Positions 44,220 through 52,825 of a stretch of 64,000 nt of DNA are shown piece after piece; the first letter of the stretch is position 1; each line of letters opens with the position of its first letter. The notes under the pieces are model-generated. The model had not been told where the DNA came from. It worked only from the letters and a program-made list of their open reading frames with translations, and ran no database searches. The translations under genes were made by a program, and so were the position numbers. Source of the stretch: MSPOR6 sp964652195 (GTDB lineage Bacteria; Poribacteria; WGA-4E; WGA-3G); assembly GCA_964652195.1 (NCBI GenBank), contig CAZZBB010000010.1, forward strand, positions 47,032-111,031. Reading direction: 5' to 3'.

Positions 44220-47105
44220 CTATTTCTTAATAACCATTTTCCGAATCGTCGTTGATTCAAGAGTGTTCATTTGGTAGAAATAGACACCTGAAGCGAGCCG
44301 TTCACCCAAATCATTACGTCCATTCCAATAAACTGCGCGAGTCTTCCCGATGTAGTATCCCGCCTGTTGAAATCCGAGTTCCAGATTCCGGACGAGTTCT
44401 CCCGTTGATGAATAGATGCGAATTGTGACCTCCGTATCATTTGCTATCTGATAAGGCAACCAAGTTTCCGGATTGAACGGGTTAGGATAATTAGCAAGTA
44501 GTACAGTCTGTTTCGGGATTAAGTCAGCAGGGGTGAGTCGAAGTTCGGTGAAGGCCCTGCGGATATCTGCTGCACTGATTACGTGTTGGAGTGTGCGAAT
44601 GAGTGTCCCGTTTGTGTCACGTACTTCAATCGACAGCATATCCCCAACAGAAACAACTGCTTGTCTGTTCATATCTGCCCAAGCAGCATGAAAATTGTTA
44701 CCCTCAACTGCCTCAGCGACTTTGGTCTGTCCATTATAGACAGTGAACTTCACGCCACTGATACCTTCAAGGTGAGCGCGGAGGACAAATGCCCATGTCT
44801 TCGGAATTGATGGCTGCATCGGAGCCGCTGCCGTCGATGTAGTGTTTTGCCATGCGCTTCCACTGAAACTGACAGTCTTCGGTGTAGGGACGTTGATAAT
44901 GTATCCAATTCCACCTTCAATTGAAAAACCGTTGCCGGTAGAATTTGCTGTCCATCCGTTGAACCTTTGCTTAACTGCATCGAATTCAATGATCATAGTC
45001 GCGCCGATATTTTCCATGAAAGACCGTGCTGTGTAGGGTTCGTTTGGCATCAGCGGTAGACTGATCATATTCAAGCCCGCGCTGAGTGATACGTCATAAG
45101 CGTCCTCGCTTGTGCCTTGCATCATCAGGGTGTCGGCACGGAATGCAAGGTTTTGAATCCGTTCATCGTTCTCAGGACCAACATCCGTAATTGCGAAAGG
45201 TATTTCAGAGTAGTTCGCCGCGAGATATTCTGCAAATGCGTCTTGCTCTGTGCCGGGATCAGCAAAAGTTGCTTGTCCCCCAGACTCTTCCTCTGTCATT
45301 ACTTCAGCAAGGTCAACGCGATTCGTATTGGGGAAATTAGAATACGGATAGCTATCGCCGCCGTCTACAAGAAAAGTGATGGTGACCATTCGGAACGTGC
45401 GATCTGCATCTCCCACGATTTCACCGTTCTGGACAATTGTGTCCAACCGATTTCCATCTGCGTCGGTGATGACAAGCGATTGAACCCTTGAACCCTCCAT
45501 CAGTGAAGTATCAAAACTAAACGCCATACCTGCGATTTGCGGAAAACGTCCAGGGGTTGTGCCACCACCAGAGGCACCAACTGCGTGTTCAATGACTTCA
45601 AGCAGTTCCGCTGCACTCAAAGTCAATAGTGTCAATCCGTTGTTGAATCGAAGTGTATTCTCAATGTCAATCTGTGAAATCTGCCCCATCGCTTTACCAA
45701 CCAAGGCATTTTCAGGTGGTGGGAGCAGTTTTCCATAAGCAGTGACACCAATTGGGGCGCGGATGCCTCCACCATTTTTCAAAGACACAACCACGTTCGG
45801 GTCAACCCGTTTCCCCGCAGCAAGGTTTGCCTCGGCGATTACGTTACCGATGTTTGTTTCCTCTGTACGGATAGAACCGCGATTCCCATTAAGATAGACA
45901 CTTGTTTGCCCAAAGATATTACCGTCCTTTTCAACTACAATATTCCGGACCGCCTCTATGATTTCAATCACACGTGCAGCAGGTTCTACATTGCCAGTAT
46001 CCGCAACACCCTGTTCATCGGCGATAAAAGCACCGCTGACAGCAGTGTCAATTGATTCAGGAATTAAAACACCTGCTGCGTTGAAATCAACGACTAACCG
46101 TCCAACGTATTTATAATTCCCATCTGTCCCAACAATTGCAATTGGTTCACTCGTTGCTGATTGCGTCAAAATCGGGTAGGGTCGGTCTGCGATATCACCA
46201 AGATGAAGGCGATCATTTTCATCGGCGAGGAGCGTGTTTGAACCACCCGAAATGATAATGTCAACATCCTCTATATGTGATGCCATTGCCTCATCAAGAC
46301 CAATCTGTTGAAGATGTCCGGTAAGAATAATCTTATTGATACCTGATGCAGTTAACCCGTTAACAGATTCTTGGACGATAGCCGCCAATGCTGCTATATC
46401 GTTGGGATCTGCCGGTGCAACTCTGACATTCCCAGGTACAGAAAGGCTGCCGAGACGCGGTGTTGTCATTCCAACAACACCGATTTTCTCACCGGAAGGT
46501 GTAGTAATAACCACGCTTTTGGTGATACTATTCGGAATCGTACTTGCTTCTTGCCCTGGATGAACAACGAGGGATGCAAGATTACTATCAAGACTAAAAT
46601 CTAAGTTTACGCTTAAGAATGGAAAGGCTGTACCGACATAATCTCTATCTGCTGCAATCAAACTTGCAAGTGTCCCTGTGCCTGCGTCAAATTCATGATT
46701 TCCGAGTGCCCCTGCCATGAAACCCATCGCGTTGAGCATCAGAATATCGGCGCGTCCTGAACCTTCTCTCCCTAATACTTCACGAAGACTCTGATTATTG
46801 CCGGCTGCAAAAAACGGACCGGGAATATAACTATCGCCAGCACCAATGATAACAGTGTTCTCAACTTCGGCTTTGAGAGCGTTCAGTACGGATGAGAAGC
46901 GAGGTGCATTTTCGAGTGCCTCAATCCCACCCTCCATGTCTGATGCGTGGAGAAGTTGAAGGGTAGTTTTGGACACGGGTTCCACTTCGTTTTGGGAAAA
47001 GGCGGGTGTGAGAATACCTAACAGTAAAATCAAGAAAACTACTTTTGTAAGTTGGACTTTCAACTCTATAACATTCGGAACGAAAGGTTTCTTGTTTTGC
47101 GTCAA
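44220..47105 (-). CDS. Secreted 5'-nucleotidase-like metallophosphoesterase with sorting domain
   Basis: 961 residues from TTG 47105, chosen because AAGGAG lies 6 bases upstream and it avoids overlap with the preceding gene; an ATG at 47159 is alternative. A signal peptide ends near PAFSQ. The metallophosphoesterase domain (about 45-320) has LLHASDMEGG, GAGDSYI, GNHEFDAGT and a GH motif. The 5'-nucleotidase C-terminal domain (about 390-600) has NIGNVIAEANLA and NGGGIRAPI. Then come a linker domain with SAGLNMISLPLMP and a FlgD-like sorting-type tail (NYPNPFNPETWLPYQIAND, YWNGRNDLGERLASGVYFYQ). It probably hydrolyses nucleotides or related phosphates outside the cell. Base composition is visibly more GC-rich than its neighbours. 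Confidence 0.85.
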   Translation of the reverse strand: MTQNKKPFVPNVIELKVQLTKVVFLILLLGILTPAFSQNEVEPVSKTTLQLLHASDMEGGIEALENAPRFSSVLNALKAEVENTVIIGAGDSYIPGPFFAAGNNQSLREVLGREGSGRADILMLNAMGFMAGALGNHEFDAGTGTLASLIAADRDYVGTAFPFLSVNLDFSLDSNLASLVVHPGQEASTIPNSITKSVVITTPSGEKIGVVGMTTPRLGSLSVPGNVRVAPADPNDIAALAAIVQESVNGLTASGINKIILTGHLQQIGLDEAMASHIEDVDIIISGGSNTLLADENDRLHLGDIADRPYPILTQSATSEPIAIVGTDGNYKYVGRLVVDFNAAGVLIPESIDTAVSGAFIADEQGVADTGNVEPAARVIEIIEAVRNIVVEKDGNIFGQTSVYLNGNRGSIRTEETNIGNVIAEANLAAGKRVDPNVVVSLKNGGGIRAPIGVTAYGKLLPPPENALVGKAMGQISQIDIENTLRFNNGLTLLTLSAAELLEVIEHAVGASGGGTTPGRFPQIAGMAFSFDTSLMEGSRVQSLVITDADGNRLDTIVQNGEIVGDADRTFRMVTITFLVDGGDSYPYSNFPNTNRVDLAEVMTEEESGGQATFADPGTEQDAFAEYLAANYSEIPFAITDVGPENDERIQNLAFRADTLMMQGTSEDAYDVSLSAGLNMISLPLMPNEPYTARSFMENIGATMIIEFDAVKQRFNGWTANSTGNGFSIEGGIGYIINVPTPKTVSFSGSAWQNTTSTAAAPMQPSIPKTWAFVLRAHLEGISGVKFTVYNGQTKVAEAVEGNNFHAAWADMNRQAVVSVGDMLSIEVRDTNGTLIRTLQHVISAADIRRAFTELRLTPADLIPKQTVLLANYPNPFNPETWLPYQIANDTEVTIRIYSSTGELVRNLELGFQQAGYYIGKTRAVYWNGRNDLGERLASGVYFYQMNTLESTTIRKMVIKK

Positions 47106-47127
47106 AGAATGCTCCTTATCAGAATTA

Positions 47128-47622
47128 TTATACGGTGTAGTTTTTGACGATATCGTCATCAAGATTTTCTAAGATGTCTTTGGTATCAACATCTCTGTCT
47201 TTCTCTCTTCTGACTTCTGCCTCAAGGAAACCGTTTTCTTCGATTACTTCCTCATCAACAAAGATAGGAGCATCACATCGGAGTGCGAGAGCAAAGGCAT
47301 CACTCGGTCGTGAATCAATCTCGTATTCTTCTCCGTTCAGTTCAAGTGTTACCTTCGCATAGAAAGTAGTTTTTTCAAATGCGTTAACACAGATAGATTG
47401 CACTTTACCGGAAATAGTGTCAATGACATTTTTGAGTAGATCGTGTGTCATCGGTCGTGGCATTGGAACATCTTTGAGTTTATTATCAATTGCCCACGCT
47501 TCCGATTCACCGATCCATATTAGCAATATGCGTTTTGACTCGCCTTCTTTTTCTTTTAAGATGACGACCGGTGCGCCAGTATTGCTATCAATGGTAAGAA
47601 CTTCAATCTTCACTTCGACCAT
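47128..47622 (-). CDS. Bifunctional nuclease family (DUF151) protein
   Basis: 164 residues, start ATG 47622 with AGGAG 7 bases upstream. The DUF151 signature ILLIWIGESEAWAI, PMPRPMTHDLLKNVI and SRPSDAFALALRCDAPIFV are intact, with an acidic C-terminal UVR-like tail (DTKDILENLDDD). Family members have been reported to act as nucleases; in vivo role unclear. It is in a tight minus-strand operon with a truncated copy of itself immediately upstream. Confidence 0.85.
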   Translation of the reverse strand: MVEVKIEVLTIDSNTGAPVVILKEKEGESKRILLIWIGESEAWAIDNKLKDVPMPRPMTHDLLKNVIDTISGKVQSICVNAFEKTTFYAKVTLELNGEEYEIDSRPSDAFALALRCDAPIFVDEEVIEENGFLEAEVRREKDRDVDTKDILENLDDDIVKNYTV

Positions 47623-47657
47623 GTTATTACTCCTTTACTATGAATCCGTATTTAAAA

Positions 47658-47813
47658 TCAAGATCCACTTCTGATATTTTTCATCACTTCCGATTCGCCG
47701 ATCCATATTAATAATACTCGTTTTGATTCACTTTCCTTTTCTTCTAAGATGAGAACGGGAGTATTTGAACCACTACCAGTGGTAATAGATGCCGGTTTCA
47801 TTTCTACCATCAT
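47658..47813 (-). pseudogene. Truncated DUF151 duplicate
   Basis: 51 codons (ATG 47813 to TGA 47658). It begins MMVEMKPASITTGSGSNTPV and keeps ILEEKESESKRVLLIWIGES, collinear with the first 40 residues of the DUF151 protein, then ends in a short unrelated tail. The middle and C-terminal DUF151 parts are absent. It sits between the NfeD-like gene (11 bp) and the intact DUF151 gene (35 bp) and keeps AAGG 7 bases upstream, so it may still be translated. Confidence 0.75.
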
Positions 47814-47824
47814 AATTTGACCTT

Positions 47825-48463
47825 TTAATCATTAGGCTCTTCTGTGGGATCGGATTCCGATTCTTCCCGTTTTACATCAAAGACCCGTTCAACAGGATCA
47901 TAATCTATAAAGGTGATATTGTCTCCTTTTGATAGATTTGGTTCACCTACCCCGACACGACAATTAACAGTTATTGTATGACCATCTGGCATCTCGACTT
48001 GTGCGGTGCCGTCGTTCTGTGAGATATGGTCGCTGGTCACATTTCCTTGTAAACCGAGTAGCTGCGGTTCATCAGGTGTTTCAACAGAAACGGTATTGTA
48101 AAATAGTTTTGTAAACGTTAGCAGGAGATAACGCGTTCCGATCACACTTATTATGAATGCAATTATGACGGATGAACCGAAATTTCCACTCGAAACGGTT
48201 TCGACGTTCAACAGTTTATTCGCTATCAACCCCGAAAATCCCCATGTTATCATCAATGTCATCAATACAATCTTGAAGGATACCTCGGCAGCATTCAAGA
48301 ATCTTAATATAACGGATACATGAGATTTGGATTTTGTATCATCATCCACCTGCCAAATAAGGGTGATAATACGCCATGTAATAGCATACAGGAATACGAT
48401 AACTATAGGTAGCGTAAAGCAGATATTATGGGGTACAGTCAGGTATGTCCAAAATGTGTCCAT
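47825..48463 (-). CDS. NfeD/YqiJ-like membrane protein with C-terminal OB-fold
   Basis: 212 residues. Three hydrophobic segments (about 14-36, 62-82 and 95-117) precede a C-terminal small beta domain (about 132-198: LLGLQGNVTSDHIS, TAQVEMPDGHTITVNCRVG, LSKGDNITFIDYDP), the OB fold of NfeD/YqiJ proteins. Such proteins usually pair with SPFH/flotillin proteins, and this window has one at 20635-22674, not adjacent. It starts 1 bp after the PH-like gene, so the two are translationally coupled. Confidence 0.72.
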   Translation of the reverse strand: MDTFWTYLTVPHNICFTLPIVIVFLYAITWRIITLIWQVDDDTKSKSHVSVILRFLNAAEVSFKIVLMTLMITWGFSGLIANKLLNVETVSSGNFGSSVIIAFIISVIGTRYLLLTFTKLFYNTVSVETPDEPQLLGLQGNVTSDHISQNDGTAQVEMPDGHTITVNCRVGVGEPNLSKGDNITFIDYDPVERVFDVKREESESDPTEEPND

Positions 48464-48464
48464 T

Positions 48465-48845
48465 TTAGTTTTGTATCTGTTGTGCGATTAATGTATGTGC
48501 GCGCCGTGCCTCCCGATAGCTCATATTGTCAATGCAGTACATGTTCCGTTTAACGTTTATTTCCAGTCGTGCTTGTCCTAAAATCCTATGTTTTAAGAAT
48601 CTTGCTAAATTTACGGTTCTGATATCAGTAAATGGGAGATTACATCGTACATTTGCGTAGGAAACAGCAAGACTTCCCATATATTTTTCGTCTAATATGA
48701 GTACGCGTCGGTTTGTAATCAAAACAAAATCTGGATGTAATAGTGATGAACGTCCCAAAACACATAAGCAGATCTGTTCATTGGATTGTAATTCTGCTTT
48801 TGCGATCTGTTGTATGCGGTTTGGTAGACTGTCGAAATCCACCAT
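48465..48845 (-). CDS. Small PH-like domain protein
   Basis: 126 residues from ATG 48845. The pattern HPDFVLITNRRVLILDEKY followed by LPFTDIRTVNLA and INVKRNMYCIDNMSYREA matches bacterial PH (bPH/YokE-like) domains in length and strand-helix order. No membrane segment or signal is seen. It is first in the operon PH-like, NfeD-like, DUF151, 5'-nucleotidase. Confidence 0.65.
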   Translation of the reverse strand: MVDFDSLPNRIQQIAKAELQSNEQICLCVLGRSSLLHPDFVLITNRRVLILDEKYMGSLAVSYANVRCNLPFTDIRTVNLARFLKHRILGQARLEINVKRNMYCIDNMSYREARRAHTLIAQQIQN

Positions 48846-48984
48846 TGTGCTTACACCTTGCAATAGTAAAATGTGTAATATGAAATCCGCCGATAGACGG
48901 TTTATAGATTGTGTCAATCGGCGGAATTACGGTATTATCCAATAAGTTGTTACTCGTATTACCGCAAACTAACAGTTTACGGTA

Positions 48985-49027
48985 CGAATAGAAGAATCGA
49001 AGTTCGGAGTTCCCTCCTACAGAACAG
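48985..49027. repeat. Dispersed TTCGGAGTTCCCTCCTACAGAA repeat
   Basis: GTTCGGAGTTCCCTCCTAC followed by AGAACAG. Similar sequence occurs at 6939, 9753, 50176 (inverted), 58919, 58985 and 61935 (inverted). It lies between the tmRNA 3' end and the PH-like gene. Confidence 0.5.
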
Positions 49028-49061
49028 GTTTTGTCCGATAATGATCAATCAAAGATCATGA

Positions 49062-49412
49062 TGGAGGTGGCGGGAATTGAACCCGCGTCCGAAAGTATAT
49101 TGATAAAGGCTACTACATGCTTATCACAGGCTTTATGTTTTGCCTCTTAGACTCCCCTGTGCAAGATTCAAAGATGGCTATCTCAAGTTTATGTTCGCGG
49201 TATGTCCCTTGAGAACGACCAGACCGCTATCCCGTATTGCGACGCTTTAGCCTCTCTGACGGGAGGCAGATCAACCAAGCGTAGCTGTACTAAGCAGCTA
49301 ATGCTAATTCTTGATCAGCAATTATAATTGTTCCGCCTATTTTACGAGGCCTGCGGAGACCTCGACATGCAACCCGTATCGCAATTACCTCCGTCGAAAC
49401 CAAGTCACCCCC
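49062..49412 (-). ncRNA. ssrA: Transfer-messenger RNA (tmRNA)
   Basis: 351 nt on the minus strand. The 5' end GGGGGTGACTTGGTTTCGAC and 3' end CGGGTTCAATTCCCGCCACC are the classic tmRNA ends; GGGGGTG pairs with CACCTCC. The tag frame ends in codons for ADQELALAA followed by TAG, and probably begins at a GGA (49328-49326) after ATAGGC, giving GTIIIADQELALAA. CCA is not encoded. It rescues stalled ribosomes with SmpB, whose gene ends 18 bp upstream. Confidence 0.95.
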
Positions 49413-49430
49413 GAAATAAGTATTGTAAAT

Positions 49431-49895
49431 CTATGTGTAAGATCGTATTTCTCGGGTAGCCTGTTCGCGATCTATTTTATCGCGCTTGTCGTATAGTTTT
49501 TTACCTTGTGCGACTGCTAATTCTACCTTGACATTGCTTCCTGAGAAATATGCCTTTGTTGGAATTAGTGTCATCCCTTTTGAGTGTACGGACCGTTCGA
49601 GTTTCTTTATTTCGTTACGATGTAATAACAGTTTCCGTGTGCGTTTGGGTTCATGATTTGCACGATTACCGTGATCATATAATCCGATAAACGCATCAAT
49701 GAGGAATATCTCCCCGTCTGTTATTTGTGCGTAACTATCTGTGAGATTGAACTGTCCGTTCCGTATTGCTTTCACCTCAGTTCCCTGTAAGACGATTCCT
49801 GCTTCAAATCGGTCACCCAAATGATAGTCGTGACGTGCTTTCCGATTGACAGTTATAGTAGGGTTCTGTTGTGTTTTTTTCTTGTTCTTTTTCAC
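49431..49895 (-). CDS. smpB: SsrA-binding protein SmpB
   Basis: 154 residues from GTG 49895, giving the usual length; a TTG at 49934 would add 13. Family motifs TVNRKARHDYHLGDRFEAGI, LQGTEVKAIRNGQFNLTDSY, HGNRANHEPKRTRKLLLH and the C-terminal KKLYDKRDKIDREQATREI are intact. It delivers tmRNA to stalled ribosomes. The tmRNA gene follows directly. A perfect 35-bp tandem duplication covers the upstream region (49921-49990). Confidence 0.93.
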   Translation of the reverse strand: MKKNKKKTQQNPTITVNRKARHDYHLGDRFEAGIVLQGTEVKAIRNGQFNLTDSYAQITDGEIFLIDAFIGLYDHGNRANHEPKRTRKLLLHRNEIKKLERSVHSKGMTLIPTKAYFSGSNVKVELAVAQGKKLYDKRDKIDREQATREIRSYT

Positions 49896-49920
49896 AATGC
49901 GTTTAATTCTAACATATAAA

Positions 49921-49990
49921 ATTGTCGTATGCAAGCGAATTATAGATTGTAACTAATTGTCGTATGCAAGCGAATTATAGATTGTAACTA
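49921..49990. repeat. Perfect 35-bp tandem duplication upstream of smpB
   Basis: The unit beginning ATTGTCGTATGCAAGCGAAT runs 49921-49955 and is repeated without change at 49956-49990. It covers the possible promoter region and the alternative TTG start of smpB. Confidence 0.85.
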
Positions 49991-50019
49991 TTGGCTTTTG
50001 GTTTTCAGTTGTTAGTTTA

Positions 50020-50230
50020 TTTCGTAGGGAATCAACGCAGCATGCGCATATGGCATGCTGCGGGGTTGAACCCGGGGAAGGTCAAAAGACCTTCATACCC
50101 GGGGAATGTCTTAATGACATTCATACCGTTGATTTTTTGATTGTGAAACCCAACCTACGAAACTCTTATATTCTGTGGGAGGGGATTCCGATCCCCGATC
50201 TTTCCCACGTTCCTCAACCCAACATACAGG
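50020..50230. repeat. Composite chain of short hairpins
   Basis: Successive stem-loops: CAGCATGC/GCATGCTG, GAAGGTC/GACCTTC and GAATGTC/GACATTC, joined by CATACCCGGGG-type linkers and framed by TTTCGTAGG and CCTACGAAA. A GATTCCGATCCCCGATC repeat follows. The same modules occur at 61860-62045 and 63137-63270. Confidence 0.65.
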
Positions 50231-50256
50231 TAGTTTTCAGTCATAAAGTATAAGTA

Positions 50257-50370
50257 ATACCATTTCTATTTATTTTTGTCCCATTAGCAATAGCTATAAA
50301 TGAAGTGTTGTGTGGCACAAACTAAAAGTTTATGCTACAAAAGAGAATCGTGATATATCAGAAATGGTAT
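50257..50370. mobile_element. MITE-like element (intact, inverted relative to 52545)
   Basis: 114 bp with 11-bp perfect inverted ends ATACCATTTCT/AGAAATGGTAT. The interior is the reverse complement of the copy at 52545-52659, including GTAGCATAAAC and TAATGGGACAAAAAT segments. It has no ORF, so it would need a transposase in trans. Confidence 0.7.
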
Positions 50371-50851
50371 AAAATAAAAAACGAAGTAATTTTTTACTCG
50401 TTACGCATTCGAGAAATGTATTATTAATTACTAAAACGTTGATTTTTTTGTGTGTCAATCTCCTTGCAATTGTTTCGATTCATAGATTTTGAGGGTGCCG
50501 AAAAACGGAAAAATGTTACACTTTTTGACACATTGCGTGTCATTAATTTTCGGTAAAATTATGGCTTTCATACCAGTACTGGACTGGGTTTACCGGTTTA
50601 TATATCGAAGAAAGTAAATTTTCTAATTTTCTCATTTTTGTGTCATTTCTCTGATTTCTGTTTTTGTGTTAAATGTTCACAATTGTTGATAGATTGTTGA
50701 TAATTAGTAGGTGTTAGTTTATTACTGTTAATTGTTGGTTGATGGATGTCAGTTAATGGAATTTCTGCCCAAAGATTTACTGGATATCTCACGGTCTTTT
50801 TTTGAGATAATTCTATGCATTTTCTGATCCAGAATGTGCTGGATTTTATTG

Positions 50852-50877
50852 AAAAAGTTACGATATCGTAACTTTTT
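50852..50877. repeat. 26-bp perfect palindrome with TTACGATATCGTAA core
   Basis: AAAAAGTTACGAT and its exact complement meet at the centre. With flanking A/T tracts it could form a hairpin or bind a dimeric regulator. Related sites are at 50996-51021 and 58321-58346. Confidence 0.75.
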
Positions 50878-50995
50878 TCATGAATATCTTTCATTTCTGT
50901 ACCCTTTGTGTTTGTCTATGCTCATGACCGTTTTTTGTATGAATTTCAGACTAAAATGTTACGATTTTTTCGTAAAATCCAGTAAAATTTGCTAC

Positions 50996-51021
50996 GAAAT
51001 GTTACGATATCGTAACATTTC
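50996..51021. repeat. 26-bp perfect palindrome with TTACGATATCGTAA core
   Basis: GAAATGTTACGAT and its exact complement. The core is identical to the site at 50852-50877 while the arms differ (AAATG instead of AAAAAG), so the 16-bp GTTACGATATCGTAAC is the conserved part. Confidence 0.75.
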
Positions 51022-51205
51022 ACAACTTTTTCAGATACACCTAAAACTCTTACCAAGCTATATGTAGACTGGCGTTGTAGCACTTTTCCAATTTAAGATA
51101 TTTTTGTGAAAAAGTGAATCGTAACATTTTTTCTGATGTGAATTGTGTTTTGATTCATCCAGTTTTCACAACTTTGTTTTATCAGTTTTACCCCAGCGGA
51201 AATGA

Positions 51206-52078
51206 TTATCCGGTAATTGCTTTCTGTTCTGGTGGTTCAATTGCGAGTCGTAATTTCTCAACCGCTTCAACAATTTCTGGATCGTTCTGGTTTTCAGATA
51301 GTTCTTCATCTAAACTGATTGCTTTGGTTATTCTACCTAAAACAGATAAAATAGCGGGTTTAGTTAGATTTCTGTTGTGACTAACAGTCAATCTATTGAT
51401 AGTGTCAAGTGTTTTTGTAAGTGAGTTTGTGAGAGCAGGTATCTGTTTTGATGAGGTCTCACTGTCTTCCAGTACTGTTTGAATTCGTTGTAGATGACTG
51501 ACTAAGAGATCCACTTGTTCTGGAATATTGGCGAATTGCTGGTCAGTGCATACACGAATTTTCCATCCACGCTCTTCATCCCAAAATACTCCATATTTAC
51601 CTTGCGGAAATCGTGAGTTACCTTTCTTTAGATATGACAAAAGAGGTATTAAGGCTGTGCGAAGCGGTTGCATTCCCATAGCATCGTCTTGTGCTAACCG
51701 ATTTAGGATTGGATCTTCATTCATCAATGTTGTAACGGCTTTTGATGTTGTAAGTCCATATGCGTGATAACGGACCATACATTCCCGATGATGGTCTGTA
51801 ATGAAGTTGGATATACACTTCTTTAATTCTTGCCGGATAATTTGTCTGAGATTTTGCATGGTATCCTCGTCAATACCGCCTTCAGATTTCTTGAGTATAT
51901 CTGAACCCGTAATTTTGATTGCGTACTCCTGTATAAGTTCAATAACATCATTGACAACGAAATCGGGGGTGGTGTAGTCGAACTTTCTTTTAATTTCTTT
52001 ATGTAGTTCGTCAGTTTCATTTTTATATACACTTTCAAAAATCTCTGTCCTTAGTTCTGAAATTCGTGCAGTATTCAT
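51206..52078 (-). CDS. Unknown protein, mostly alpha-helical
   Basis: 290 residues; ATG 52078 has GGAGG 6 bases upstream, so the start is firm. It is hydrophilic and predominantly helical (RTEIFESVYKNETDELHKEI, RIQTVLEDSETSSKQIPALT) with one central block of mixed hydrophobics (GKYGVFWDEERGWKIRVCTD). No signal, membrane segment or recognised motif. It stands alone between two repeat-rich regions, with the paired TTACGATATCGTAA palindromes beyond its 3' end. It could belong to an accessory or defence locus, but nothing in the sequence proves that. Confidence 0.6.
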   Translation of the reverse strand: MNTARISELRTEIFESVYKNETDELHKEIKRKFDYTTPDFVVNDVIELIQEYAIKITGSDILKKSEGGIDEDTMQNLRQIIRQELKKCISNFITDHHRECMVRYHAYGLTTSKAVTTLMNEDPILNRLAQDDAMGMQPLRTALIPLLSYLKKGNSRFPQGKYGVFWDEERGWKIRVCTDQQFANIPEQVDLLVSHLQRIQTVLEDSETSSKQIPALTNSLTKTLDTINRLTVSHNRNLTKPAILSVLGRITKAISLDEELSENQNDPEIVEAVEKLRLAIEPPEQKAITG

Positions 52079-52544
52079 GGTTATCCTCCATTTTTAGTTT
52101 TTCAAGTTTTTCAAGTCGTTTTTTTAAACCTTCTAATTTAAAGTGCTTTGAAGTGAGTCTGGTACTGTATTGATAGCGATTCACTAATAGCCTGCGATTT
52201 TTTAAAAATTTGAAAAACTTGAAAACTGTATTTTCGGGTCAACCTGCTATAAACCCATTCTGCTAAAGGGATTGTACAGAATTGCCTGATATTTGTCAGT
52301 TGATATTTAGATTCATAAATTATCATAACAGAATAAACCTTTGTTGCTAATACATCCTATTTCACATAATACTATTATAACATATGTGTAAAACATTTGC
52401 AACCTTATTTTTCACGTATGTTACTTTAGATATTAGAGTATAGATTTTTCTTCATTATTTTTTACTTTAATTGGAAATGTTTGCGTTTAAGGGTGGGTTT
52501 TGTGGTGAGTTATCTGAATCGCAGCTTACGCGGATGACACAGAT

Positions 52545-52659
52545 TATACCATTTCTGATATATAATGTCTCTTTTGTAGCATAAACTTTCCAGTTTGTGC
52601 CACATTCCACTTCATTTCTAATAATAGGTAATGGGACAAAAATTAATAGAAATGGTATA
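52545..52659. mobile_element. MITE-like element (intact)
   Basis: 115 bp with 12-bp perfect inverted ends TATACCATTTCT/AGAAATGGTATA, a palindromic GTAGCATAAAC...GTTTGTGCCAC core and no ORF. Other copies: 50257-50370 (inverted), 14655-14768 (degenerate), 3737-3826 (truncated). Confidence 0.7.
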
Positions 52660-52689
52660 AATATTTCGGTAATTCAGTCCATAAAATTA

Positions 52690-52725
52690 TCGTAGGGGCG
52701 GGGTTTCCCCGTCCGTATATTACCG
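52690..52725. repeat. Dispersed CGTAGGGGCGGGGTTTCCCCGTCC repeat
   Basis: The GGGGCGGGGTTTCCCCGTCC core can fold into a hairpin. A second copy lies at 58797-58824, both preceded by CAGTCCA(A/T). Confidence 0.55.
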
Positions 52726-52825
52726 GATAAAAAAATAGCCTTCAGAAAGTTTGTGGTACAAAGAGAGGTAGTATCTGAATCCCGGATTACCCGGATTTCA
52801 CGGAGAAGAGGGATATTCTAATGCT

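Larger units (their letters stand above)
49896..51205. other. 1.3-kb repeat-rich, AT-rich region
   Basis: No supportable gene. In order: the 35-bp tandem duplication, a composite hairpin repeat (50020-50230), an intact MITE-like element (50257-50370), and two 26-bp palindromes (50852-50877, 50996-51021). The remainder is AT-rich with several TTACGAT/ATCGTAA half-sites. Confidence 0.6.
52079..52825. other. AT-rich intergenic region with MITE and dispersed repeats
   Basis: About 750 bp. Contains the ATCTGAATCGC-type repeat (52511-52546, again 52773-52811), the intact MITE-like element (52545-52659) and a CGTAGGGGCGGGGTTTCCCC repeat (52690-52725). No gene is supportable. Confidence 0.55.

Noticed and set aside
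49921..49990. Possible CRISPR
   Set aside because: Only two units, directly adjacent without spacers, and no cas gene nearby.
50040..50100. tRNA-like GGGTTGAACCCGGGG sequence
   Set aside because: It resembles a T-arm but lacks acceptor, anticodon and D arms; it is part of the composite hairpin repeat.
52138..52326. 62-codon minus-strand frame upstream of the unknown gene at 51206-52078
   Set aside because: No ribosome binding site, and the sequence is AT-rich intergenic DNA.
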